From an uncultured Nitrososphaerota archaeon (lineage in GTDB: Bacteria > Bacillota > Clostridia > Oscillospirales > Ruminococcaceae): a DNA stretch of 11,406 nt. Positions 1 to 6,141 of this stretch are shown piece after piece; position 1 is the first letter of the stretch; the number at the start of each line of letters is the position of its first letter. The notes beneath the pieces were generated by a model. It was not told the DNA's origin and made no database searches. It was given only the letters and a program-made list of their open reading frames with translations. Both the position numbers and the translations under genes were made by a program. Location of the stretch: NCBI GenBank assembly GCA_934869045.1, contig CAKXAF010000013.1:1-11406 (forward strand), given 5' to 3'.

Positions 1-135
1 GGAGTCTTCTGCTCGCCGGGCCTTTTTCAGCCGGTCTTCCACCCCCTGGATCTTGTGTGGACAGGATGCGCCGCCGCGCTTGTTCTGGCTGCAGTTTTTC
101 TGCGAAAAAGGGCCGTCCCCCTTCCCCAAAAATAG
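1..135 (+). CDS. C-terminal end of a probable membrane protein (partial, runs off the left edge)
   Basis: Reading frame 1 is open from the first base to a TAG at 133-135, giving a 44-residue tail. It contains a hydrophobic stretch (roughly residues 19-33, GCAAALVLAAVFL) followed by a positive cluster RKR and a short polar end ending PLPQK. This is the usual look of the last transmembrane helix and cytoplasmic tail of a polytopic transporter. The stop sits two bases before a hairpin (137-178) that could terminate it, which supports a real gene end here. The family cannot be assigned from so little sequence; a MATE-like or other multidrug transporter is possible but is a guess. The opposite strand is also open across this stretch, in frame with the downstream ATPase stop, but it has no good start and begins inside the terminator, so I prefer the + strand reading. 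Confidence 0.45.
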   Translation, partial: GVFCSPGLFQPVFHPLDLVWTGCAAALVLAAVFLRKRAVPLPQK

Positions 136-136
136 C

Positions 137-178
137 AACCGCGGCGTGAAATCATCGCTTTGTTTTCTCGCCGCGGTT
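137..178 (-). terminator. Probable bidirectional terminator between convergent genes
   Basis: A perfect 10-bp inverted repeat, AACCGCGGCG (137-146) and CGCCGCGGTT (169-178), encloses a 22-base loop. On the - strand, downstream of the P-type ATPase stop at 196, the stem is followed by TTGCTATTTTTG, a reasonable U tract. On the + strand, just after the stop at 135, it is followed by TTTTCC. The loop is longer than in most intrinsic terminators, but the stem is very GC-rich and its position between two converging stops is what is expected. Confidence 0.7.
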
Positions 179-195
179 TTCCGGTTCTCTTTAGT

Positions 196-2931
196 TCATT
201 TCCGTTTTGGCCGGAACAGCGCCCCCAACAGCGCCGCCAGAATCGGCGCGACCATCAGGTAGCCCACAATGGTCAGCACCTGCCCTCCCGTCAAAGCCGC
301 GGTCCGGAAAATCAGCTGGGCCGGTGGGAAAAAGACGGCAATCAGAACAATGGCTGTGGATAGCAGCACAGCCAGCAGCAGCTTTATGTTATTGAACGGG
401 TTAATGGTGAACAGGGAACGTTCCTCACTCTTGCATTCGAATACGTGGATCAGCTGGGCGAACACCAGCGCAAACAGCGCCCCGGAACGGGCCGCCGCCA
501 GGCTGGAGGTCTGGCTCAGCCGAATAAAAACCGCCAACGTCGTCAGGCCGATCAAACATCCGCGGAACAGAATCGTCGTCAGCAGGCCCCCGGAAAAAAT
601 GCCGTCGGAGGACCGCCGCGGCGGACGCTTCATCACGTTCCTATCCGGTGGCTCCAGCCCCAGCGCAATGGCGGGCAGCCCATCGGTCACCAGATTGATG
701 AGAAGGATGTGGATGGGCAGAAGCACCACCGGAAGCCCCATCAGAATTCCCAGAAACATGGTCAGCACCTCCCCGATGTTGCAGGAGAGCAGATACCGGA
801 TAAATTTGCGGATGTTTTGATAGATGACCCGCCCTTCCTTTACTGCCGTCACCAGGGTGGCAAAGTTGTCATCCATCAGAATCACATCCGAGGCTTCTTT
901 TGTAACATCCGTGCCGGAAATTCCCATGGAGACGCCGATATCCGCCTCCTTTACCGCCGGCGCGTCGTTGACGCCGTCTCCGGTCATCGCGGTGATGTGC
1001 CCCCGCTTCTTAAAAGCGCGGACAATTTTCAGCTTGTCGCTGGGGCTGACCCGGGCGAAGACCGTGGTTTCGTCAATGATGCCCCCCAGCTGCTCCTCGG
1101 TCATAGTCGAAATTTCGCTGCCGGAGAGGACCCGATCCCCTTCGTGCCAGATGCCGATTTCCCGAGCGACGGCGCAGGCGGTGACCTTGTGGTCGCCGGT
1201 GATCATCACCGTCTTAATCCCCGCCCTGCGGCTGAGAGCCACCGCGTCCTTGGCTTCCCGGCGGGGCGGGTCCATCATTCCAGCAAGGCCGGCAAACACC
1301 AGCCCATGCTCCGTTCCCGCCTCTTTCTCCGTAAGGTTTTTCCCGCCGGACAGGGGTTTGTAGGCAAACCCAAGCACCCGCAGGGCGCTGCCTGCCAACC
1401 GCAGATTTTCCGCATCGATCTGGCGGCGGTGAGCTGGCGTCAGGGGCAGAACTCCCCCGGCAGTCAGCACTCCGCTGCATCGCCCCAACAGAACGTCATA
1501 GCCGCCCTTGACCAGCAGGAACCGCTCCCCAACCTGGTTTTCCACCACCACGGACATGCATTTGCTGCGGCTGTCAAAGGGGACTTCCAGGAGGCGGCGG
1601 TACTCCTCCGACAGGGCTGGACGGGTCACGGATGCCTTGGCCGCCATGACGAGCAGGGCGATCTCCGTAGGGTCGCCGCTGACAGCGTACTCCCCCTGCT
1701 CCCGGTTTCCGGCTCGGGACCGGGATTTTCCATTGGCATTGATTGCGGAATTGTTGCAGAGCGTTGCGATTTCGAGGAGTTTCCTGGTGGGCGGGAAGGT
1801 GTTGGGAGAGACAGCCCGACCGTCCTCCGCCAAAAATTCTCCCGCCCGCTGATAGCCGCTTCCCGTCACTCGAACCCGGCCCTCCATTGTGACGATTTCC
1901 TGGACGGTCATCCGGTTTTCGGTCAGGGTGCCGGTCTTGTCGGAGCAGATGACATCGGCGCAGCCCAAAGTCTCCACTGCGTGAAGCCGGCGGATCAGGG
2001 ACTTCTGCTTCACCATGCGTCCTACCGCCAGGGCCAGGGAGATAGTTACAATGGCGGGCAGGCCCTCTGGGACAGCGGCCACCGCCAGGCTGACGCCAGT
2101 CAGCAGCATGTCGATGAGGGGCTCGCCCCGCAGCAGGCCTGCCCCTGCCACAACGGCACAGATCAGCAGGCAGCCGATGGCGATGTAGCGGCCCAGCTCA
2201 TCCAGACGCTTCTGCAGGGGAGTCGGCTCCTCGGCGATGTCGCCGATCATGCCGGCGATACGGCCCATCTGGGTCGCCATGCCCGCCGCAACGATCTGGG
2301 CAGTGCCATGACCGGCGGTGATCACCGTTCCCATATACAGAAGGTGGGGCTGATGGAGATCATTCCCCTCCAGAGGAGTACCGTCGGGCACAGAGGTCTT
2401 GGGGACCGGCGCAGATTCCCCAGTCAGTATGGATTCATCCGCCTGGAGGGCCGCAGACTCCAACAGGCAGGCATCGGCCGGGACCCGGTCGCCGGTTTCC
2501 ACAGCGATGACGTCGCCCACGACCAGTTCCTCCCCCGGGATCTCCCGGAGGACGCCGCCCCGGTAGACCTTGGCTTTTGGCGCGGCCATCCGGCGCAGAG
2601 CCTCCAGAGTACGCTCCGTCTTGAACTCCTGGAAAAATCCCATAAGGCCGTTACAGAGGACGATGACCCCGATGGTCAGCGCCTCCATATAGTCCCCCAG
2701 AAAGACCGTCACCGCAGTGCAGACCAAGAGCACCAGGGTTAGAAAATCCTTAAACTGACAGATGAAAATTGCGAAGGGACGAACCTTTTTCGCCTCCCGC
2801 AAGGTATTTTTCCCCTGCTTTGACAGGCGGCGCTCCGCTTCCGCCTGGGAGAGCCCCTGGTACGATGCGGGGAGCTGATCCTGAACCGAAGGGTCCTGAT
2901 CCAGATAGTCCAACAATTTCACTTTGATCAA
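196..2931 (-). CDS. Cation-translocating P-type ATPase, Ca2+ (SERCA-like, type II) family
   Basis: An ATP-driven cation exporter of the inner membrane, most likely moving Ca2+ out of the cell. The 911-residue protein has the full P2-type order: N-terminal cation-ATPase region, M1-M2 (about 53-103), actuator domain with TGES (170-173), M3-M4 with PEGLP (E289), the phosphorylation site DKTGTLT (D331), a nucleotide-binding domain with K475 in a KGGYD variant of the KGAPE motif, TGD (578-580), the hinge TGDGVNDAP (650-658), and M5-M10. The residues matching SERCA Ca2+ ligands are present: E289 in M4, N718 and E721 in M5 (CNIGE), and N746, T749 and D750 in M6 (NLVTDG). This is why Ca2+ is favoured over Na+, K+ or Mg2+. 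Length fits bacterial homologues such as B. subtilis YloB and Listeria LMCA1. The start is uncertain: TTG at 2931 has an AAAGG too close to it, while GTG at 2922 is better spaced; the two differ by three residues. It is monocistronic in this window and divergent from the MGMT-like gene. Confidence 0.93.
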   Translation of the reverse strand: MIKVKLLDYLDQDPSVQDQLPASYQGLSQAEAERRLSKQGKNTLREAKKVRPFAIFICQFKDFLTLVLLVCTAVTVFLGDYMEALTIGVIVLCNGLMGFFQEFKTERTLEALRRMAAPKAKVYRGGVLREIPGEELVVGDVIAVETGDRVPADACLLESAALQADESILTGESAPVPKTSVPDGTPLEGNDLHQPHLLYMGTVITAGHGTAQIVAAGMATQMGRIAGMIGDIAEEPTPLQKRLDELGRYIAIGCLLICAVVAGAGLLRGEPLIDMLLTGVSLAVAAVPEGLPAIVTISLALAVGRMVKQKSLIRRLHAVETLGCADVICSDKTGTLTENRMTVQEIVTMEGRVRVTGSGYQRAGEFLAEDGRAVSPNTFPPTRKLLEIATLCNNSAINANGKSRSRAGNREQGEYAVSGDPTEIALLVMAAKASVTRPALSEEYRRLLEVPFDSRSKCMSVVVENQVGERFLLVKGGYDVLLGRCSGVLTAGGVLPLTPAHRRQIDAENLRLAGSALRVLGFAYKPLSGGKNLTEKEAGTEHGLVFAGLAGMMDPPRREAKDAVALSRRAGIKTVMITGDHKVTACAVAREIGIWHEGDRVLSGSEISTMTEEQLGGIIDETTVFARVSPSDKLKIVRAFKKRGHITAMTGDGVNDAPAVKEADIGVSMGISGTDVTKEASDVILMDDNFATLVTAVKEGRVIYQNIRKFIRYLLSCNIGEVLTMFLGILMGLPVVLLPIHILLINLVTDGLPAIALGLEPPDRNVMKRPPRRSSDGIFSGGLLTTILFRGCLIGLTTLAVFIRLSQTSSLAAARSGALFALVFAQLIHVFECKSEERSLFTINPFNNIKLLLAVLLSTAIVLIAVFFPPAQLIFRTAALTGGQVLTIVGYLMVAPILAALLGALFRPKRK

Positions 2932-3093
2932 CGCCTTTCCATTTCCGTTCCCGCGCCGCCCGGCGGGAGGCCAAAGCCTGTAAGATATTCTATGTTCCGG
3001 TAGGACGGGGTAGACCTGAAGCGGCCCCCGCGGAATCCGGAGAGCGAGCGTCTCCTCGGACGGATATTTTCGCCGTTATTTGAAACCGTCTCA

Positions 3094-3123
3094 TTGCCAA
3101 AAGAGGGCCCGGTGCGGTAGACT
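3094..3123 (+). promoter_or_regulatory. Possible sigma-A promoter of the MGMT-like gene
   Basis: TTGCCA (3094-3099) and TAGACT (3118-3123) are separated by 18 bases and lie just upstream of the Shine-Dalgarno site. The match is moderate and the resulting leader would be very short, so this is tentative. The 212-bp divergent spacer (2932-3143) shows no gene. I could not pick a convincing promoter for the ATPase on the other strand. Confidence 0.35.
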
Positions 3124-3143
3124 ATAAGCAGGAGGTGTTTTTC

Positions 3144-3626
3144 ATGGCAGACGAAGCAAAAAAGGATTTTAACGCGATGCTCCACAAAGAAACCGGTATG
3201 CCCAAGATTCAGATCATTACCGACGGGGCGGCGATTCAAAAATATGGCGGCAACCGGATGTTTTTCGCCCCGCCTCTGGCTTACGACGCGGTTATGAAGG
3301 CTGTTCCCTGTGGCAAGGTGACAACGGTTGGGGAGATCCGGGCGTATTTTGCCCGGGAAAATCAAGCTGACTTTACCGACCCCATCACAGCTGGGATTTT
3401 CGTTTCCATCGCCGCGTGGGCCAGCGCTCAGCGGAATGAGGAGAAAACGCCCTTTTGGAGGACTTTGAAGGCAAACGGCGAGCTGAACCCTAAATATCCG
3501 GGCGGCGTTGAGGAGCAAAAACGGAGGCTGGAGGCGGAAGGGCACACAGTGCTCCGAAAGGGGAAGAAAAATTTCCGGTACTTTGTGGCGGATTATGAGA
3601 AGGCACTTTTTCATCTGGGAAAATAA
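3144..3626 (+). CDS. MGMT/ATL-family protein lacking the acceptor cysteine
   Basis: A 160-residue protein related to the DNA-binding domain of O6-alkylguanine-DNA alkyltransferases. Residues 54-62 (VPCGKVTTV) match the 'VPxGKVTTYGEIA' start of that domain, and residues about 113-129 (NPKYPGG..EQKRRLEAEG) match the GG..Q..LL.xEG segment after the active site. At the active-site position, where repair enzymes have PCHR and alkyltransferase-like proteins have PWHR, this one has PFWR (103-106). There is therefore no cysteine to accept a methyl group, and repair by direct transfer is not expected; C56 lies in the upstream GK loop and is not the acceptor. The N-terminal 40 residues and the basic C-terminus (LRKGKKNFRYF) lie outside the usual domain. 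The start at ATG 3144 is set by AGGAGG (3130-3135) eight bases upstream; the earlier GTG at 3135 overlaps that site. The gene stands alone. By analogy with ATLs it may bind damaged DNA and recruit repair, but that is inference. Confidence 0.8.
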   Translation: MADEAKKDFNAMLHKETGMPKIQIITDGAAIQKYGGNRMFFAPPLAYDAVMKAVPCGKVTTVGEIRAYFARENQADFTDPITAGIFVSIAAWASAQRNEEKTPFWRTLKANGELNPKYPGGVEEQKRRLEAEGHTVLRKGKKNFRYFVADYEKALFHLGK

Positions 3627-3726
3627 GGGCTAAAAGGATGGGCTGCACGCTGCGGCACTTCGAATCTCCCGATTTATTAAAAATTCGCAGGAAACTTCCT
3701 TTGCGCACTTGTACGGATTTCCTGTT

Positions 3727-3765
3727 ACCGGCACGGGACGCTTGCGGCGTTCTATGCCGGTTTTG
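3727..3765 (+). terminator. Possible terminator after the MGMT-like gene
   Basis: A 7-bp outer stem, ACCGGCA (3727-3733) with TGCCGGT (3755-3761), encloses a second pairing of ACGC (3738-3741) with GCGT (3747-3750). The right arm runs into TTTTGTACATCTTTG. The stem is interrupted and the T tract is short, and it sits about 100 bases after the stop, so the call is moderate. The rest of 3627-3800 shows no gene. Confidence 0.45.
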
Positions 3766-3802
3766 TACATCTTTGGGACAAAACAAAAATTTTTCCAGGA
3801 GA

Positions 3803-3831
3803 TTGACATGCTAAAACGGTTGTGTTATAGT
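3803..3831 (+). promoter_or_regulatory. Strong sigma-A promoter of the marR-ABC operon
   Basis: A consensus -35 box TTGACA (3803-3808) is followed after exactly 17 bases by TATAGT (3826-3831). The -10 is preceded by TGT (3823-3825), which makes it an extended -10. It lies in a locally A+T-rich stretch, about 70 bases before the TTG start of the MarR gene. The match is close enough to expect strong transcription unless it is repressed. Confidence 0.85.
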
Positions 3832-3834
3832 GTT

Positions 3835-3873
3835 TAATAGTTAGTCTGCTAATTATTAGCCGGCAAATTATTA
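3835..3873 (+). promoter_or_regulatory. Probable MarR autoregulatory operator
   Basis: Immediately downstream of the -10 box, TAATAGTTAG (3835-3844) and CTAATTATTA (3849-3858) form an inverted repeat with one mismatch around TCTG. The core TTAG-TCTG-CTAA (3841-3852) is a perfect half-site pair. The octamer AATTATTA at 3851-3858 is repeated directly at 3866-3873. The position spans the likely transcription start and early transcript, so a bound dimer would block initiation. Such A+T-rich palindromes of about 20 bp are typical of MarR operators. The assignment to the adjacent regulator is inferred from location. Confidence 0.65.
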
Positions 3874-3899
3874 AATCCCTAATGAATGGAGGAGAGCGC

Positions 3900-4427
3900 T
3901 TGTCTGTTACCTATCGCGCGATTTTGGGACAGCTAAACAAGCTGAACCTGTTGCACCGTATCTACATCCAACGAGCCGCCGCACGGAATCAGTCGTATTT
4001 CGGACAAATACCGCTGTTGGAATACGTAATGAAAAATGAAGCCTGCACTCAAAAGGAGATTGCGGATTTTCTCCAGGTCTCCCCGCCAACAATCGCGGCT
4101 GCCGTCAAACGTCTGGAACGAAACGGAATGCTCCGGCGGGTGGCGGATGAAAACGATCTGCGCTGCAACCGCCTGACCATCACGGAGAAAGGGGCAGGCT
4201 ACACGGAGGCTTGCAGGCGCTCCTTTGACGGGGTGGACGCTTTGGCGTTCCGGGGATTCCGGGATGACGAATGCGAGGCGCTGTACAATTATCTTCAGCG
4301 GCTGACAGCCAACCTGGAGACCGACGAGTTCCGGGAACGGTCCGTATTCTCCCTGCTGGACGAGGAAAAGCGGCTCCACGTGGCGATGAAGATGCAGGAA
4401 AAAGAGGAGGAAGACGGACGTGATTAA
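3900..4427 (+). CDS. MarR-family transcriptional regulator of the exporter operon
   Basis: A 175-residue winged-helix regulator, predicted to repress the operon until a ligand, often a toxic compound or antibiotic, is bound. The DNA-binding part is clear: a helix-turn-helix in TQKEIADFLQVSPPTIAAAVKRL, split here as TQKEIADFLQ and VSPPTIAAAVKRL, followed by the MarR wing with the D.xDLR..RL.LT..G pattern (ENDLRCNRLTITEKG). Helices on both sides would form the dimer interface, and the C-terminus is very acidic and basic (KMQEKEEEDGRD). I chose TTG 3900 because GGAGGA (3888-3893) stands six bases upstream. The in-frame ATG at 3882 has no ribosome binding site and would include that GGAGGA in the coding sequence. 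The gene overlaps the next one by eight bases, indicating co-transcription and coupling. The promoter and operator-like repeat just upstream suggest autoregulation. Confidence 0.9.
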   Translation: MSVTYRAILGQLNKLNLLHRIYIQRAAARNQSYFGQIPLLEYVMKNEACTQKEIADFLQVSPPTIAAAVKRLERNGMLRRVADENDLRCNRLTITEKGAGYTEACRRSFDGVDALAFRGFRDDECEALYNYLQRLTANLETDEFRERSVFSLLDEEKRLHVAMKMQEKEEEDGRD

Positions 4428-6141
4428 AAATATCCTGCCTTTTGCAAAAAAATACGGGCTTTATGCAATTTTATCCCCGCTGGTTATCATTGGAGAGGTC
4501 TGGGCGGAAATCCAGATCCCCAAACTGATGTCCCAGATCGTTGACGTGGGGATCCAGCAGCAGGATATTTCCTATGTTTTGATGATGGGCGGACGAATGG
4601 TCCTTTACGCGCTGTGCGCACTGGCCTGCGGCGCACTGGCGGCACGATTCGCGGCGCTGGGGGGTATCGGCTTTGGAAGCGAGCTGCGGAAGGGGCTGTT
4701 TCACAAGCTCCAGGACTTCTCCTTTAAAAATTTGGATCGGTTTCGGACGGCGTCGCTGGTTACACGGCTGACCGCCGACGTCAACAACATTCAAAACGCC
4801 TTTATGATGATTATCCGGGTGGCGGTCCGGGCGCCGTTTATGCTGGTCTGCGCCACCTGGATGGCCTTCACCATCAACAGCAGCCTGGTAACGGTGTTTC
4901 TGGTAGCGATCCCGGCGCTGGCAACAGCGCTGGCAGTCATCGCCTGCATGGCGTTCCCACGGTTCGCGGCCATGCTCAAAAAATATGACGGGCTCAACGC
5001 CTCGGTGCAGGAGAACCTGATCTCCATCCGGGTGGTCAAGGCTTTTGTCCGGTCCCCCTATGAAAAGAAAAAATTCAAGGACGCCAACGACGCCCTCCGT
5101 GACGCCTCCATCCGGGCGGAAAAGGTTCTGGCCTTCAACGGACCGTTCATGCAGATCACCGTTTACACCTGCATCATCGCCATTCTCTGGTTCGGGGGGA
5201 ATCACATCATCAATGGCACCATGCAGACCGGCGAACTCATCAGCTTCATCAGTTATGTCACCCAGATCCTGATGAGCCTGATGATGATCTCCATGATTTT
5301 CGTCAATCTGGTCCTGTCCCGTGCTTCCCTCTCCCGTATCCTGGAGGTACTCAGCGAAGAGCCGGATCTGCAGGATGGACCGGAAGAAAGGGTGGAGGAC
5401 GGCTCCATTGTCTTTGATAACGTCTCCTTCCGGTACGATACCGCTGCCGGGGAGGACATCCTTCAGAACATCAGCCTGACCATCCGTTCCGGTGAGACCA
5501 TCGGCATCATCGGCGGCACCGGCTCGGCGAAAAGCACCTTGGTGCAGCTGATCCCACGGCTTTACGACGTCTCCGGCGGGCGGGTCCTGGTAGGCGGAAA
5601 GGACGTGCGGCAATACGGCATCCGCGCTCTGCGGGATGCGGTGAGCATGGTCCTTCAGAAAAACGTGCTCTTCTCCGGGAGCATCCGGGACAATCTGCGC
5701 TGGGGCGACGAAACCGCTTCGGACGCGGAGATCGAGGAAGCCTGCCGCTCCGCGCAGGCCGACGGCTTTATCAGGAGCTTCCCTGACGGGTATGACACCG
5801 ACCTGGGCCAAGGGGGCGTCAACGTTTCCGGCGGACAGAAGCAGCGGCTCTGTATTGCCCGGGCGCTGCTCAAACGGCCGAAAATCATCATTCTGGACGA
5901 CTCCACCAGCGCGGTGGACACCGCTACCGACGCCAAGATCCGCGAAGCATTCCGCCGGGAGCTGAAGGGGACTACCACGCTGATCATCGCCCAGCGCATC
6001 TCCAGCGTACAGGACGCCGACCGGATCCTGATCCTTAATGATGGAAAGGTCGCAGACTTCGACACCCACGAAAACCTCCTGAAAAACAGTGAAATCTATC
6101 GGGAGGTCTATGAATCTCAGCAGAAAGGGAGGGATGCCTGA
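4420..6141 (+). CDS. ABC exporter half-transporter, degenerate-site subunit (permease fused to ATPase)
   Basis: A 573-residue type IV (B-type) ABC exporter half: six transmembrane helices in roughly the first 310 residues, then a nucleotide-binding domain. The signature motif is good (VSGGQ, 469-473), but its own ATP site is altered. Walker A reads GGTGSAKST with A370 in place of the usual glycine before K371, the catalytic glutamate after Walker B is aspartate (LDDS, D494), and the switch histidine is glutamine (AQRISS, Q525). This is the pattern of the non-hydrolysing subunit of heterodimeric exporters such as TM287 of TM287/288 and BmrC of BmrCD. It should pair with the next gene to export a hydrophobic drug, lipid or peptide. 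The start is GTG 4420, with GAGGAGG at 4404-4410, and it overlaps the end of the MarR gene. Its stop shares one base with the next start. Confidence 0.93.
   Translation: MIKNILPFAKKYGLYAILSPLVIIGEVWAEIQIPKLMSQIVDVGIQQQDISYVLMMGGRMVLYALCALACGALAARFAALGGIGFGSELRKGLFHKLQDFSFKNLDRFRTASLVTRLTADVNNIQNAFMMIIRVAVRAPFMLVCATWMAFTINSSLVTVFLVAIPALATALAVIACMAFPRFAAMLKKYDGLNASVQENLISIRVVKAFVRSPYEKKKFKDANDALRDASIRAEKVLAFNGPFMQITVYTCIIAILWFGGNHIINGTMQTGELISFISYVTQILMSLMMISMIFVNLVLSRASLSRILEVLSEEPDLQDGPEERVEDGSIVFDNVSFRYDTAAGEDILQNISLTIRSGETIGIIGGTGSAKSTLVQLIPRLYDVSGGRVLVGGKDVRQYGIRALRDAVSMVLQKNVLFSGSIRDNLRWGDETASDAEIEEACRSAQADGFIRSFPDGYDTDLGQGGVNVSGGQKQRLCIARALLKRPKIIILDDSTSAVDTATDAKIREAFRRELKGTTTLIIAQRISSVQDADRILILNDGKVADFDTHENLLKNSEIYREVYESQQKGRDA

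Noticed and set aside
1..127. A - strand coding continuation after the ATPase stop, reading off the left edge
   Set aside because: The frame is open but has no good start or ribosome site and begins within the terminator hairpin. The + strand reading has a membrane-helix signature and a properly placed stop.
445..2742. A 765-codon open frame on the + strand, opposite the P-type ATPase
   Set aside because: It mirrors a GC-rich gene with full catalytic motifs. The predicted protein is rich in Q, R, H, G and P with no domain, and it lies wholly inside the ATPase on the other strand.
2932..3060. A metal-sensing riboswitch (yybP-ykoY type) upstream of the P-type ATPase
   Set aside because: Such elements often precede cation pumps, but I do not see the conserved loop sequences. 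Only generic GC-rich pairings are present.
2928..3614. A 228-codon - strand open frame opposite the MGMT-like gene and through the divergent spacer
   Set aside because: It has no domain, its composition is like other shadows, and it overlaps a gene with a strong Shine-Dalgarno site and family match.
3627..3700. TTCGAATCTCCC resembling a tRNA T-loop
   Set aside because: I could not fold a cloverleaf around it on either strand, and there is no acceptor stem or anticodon arm.
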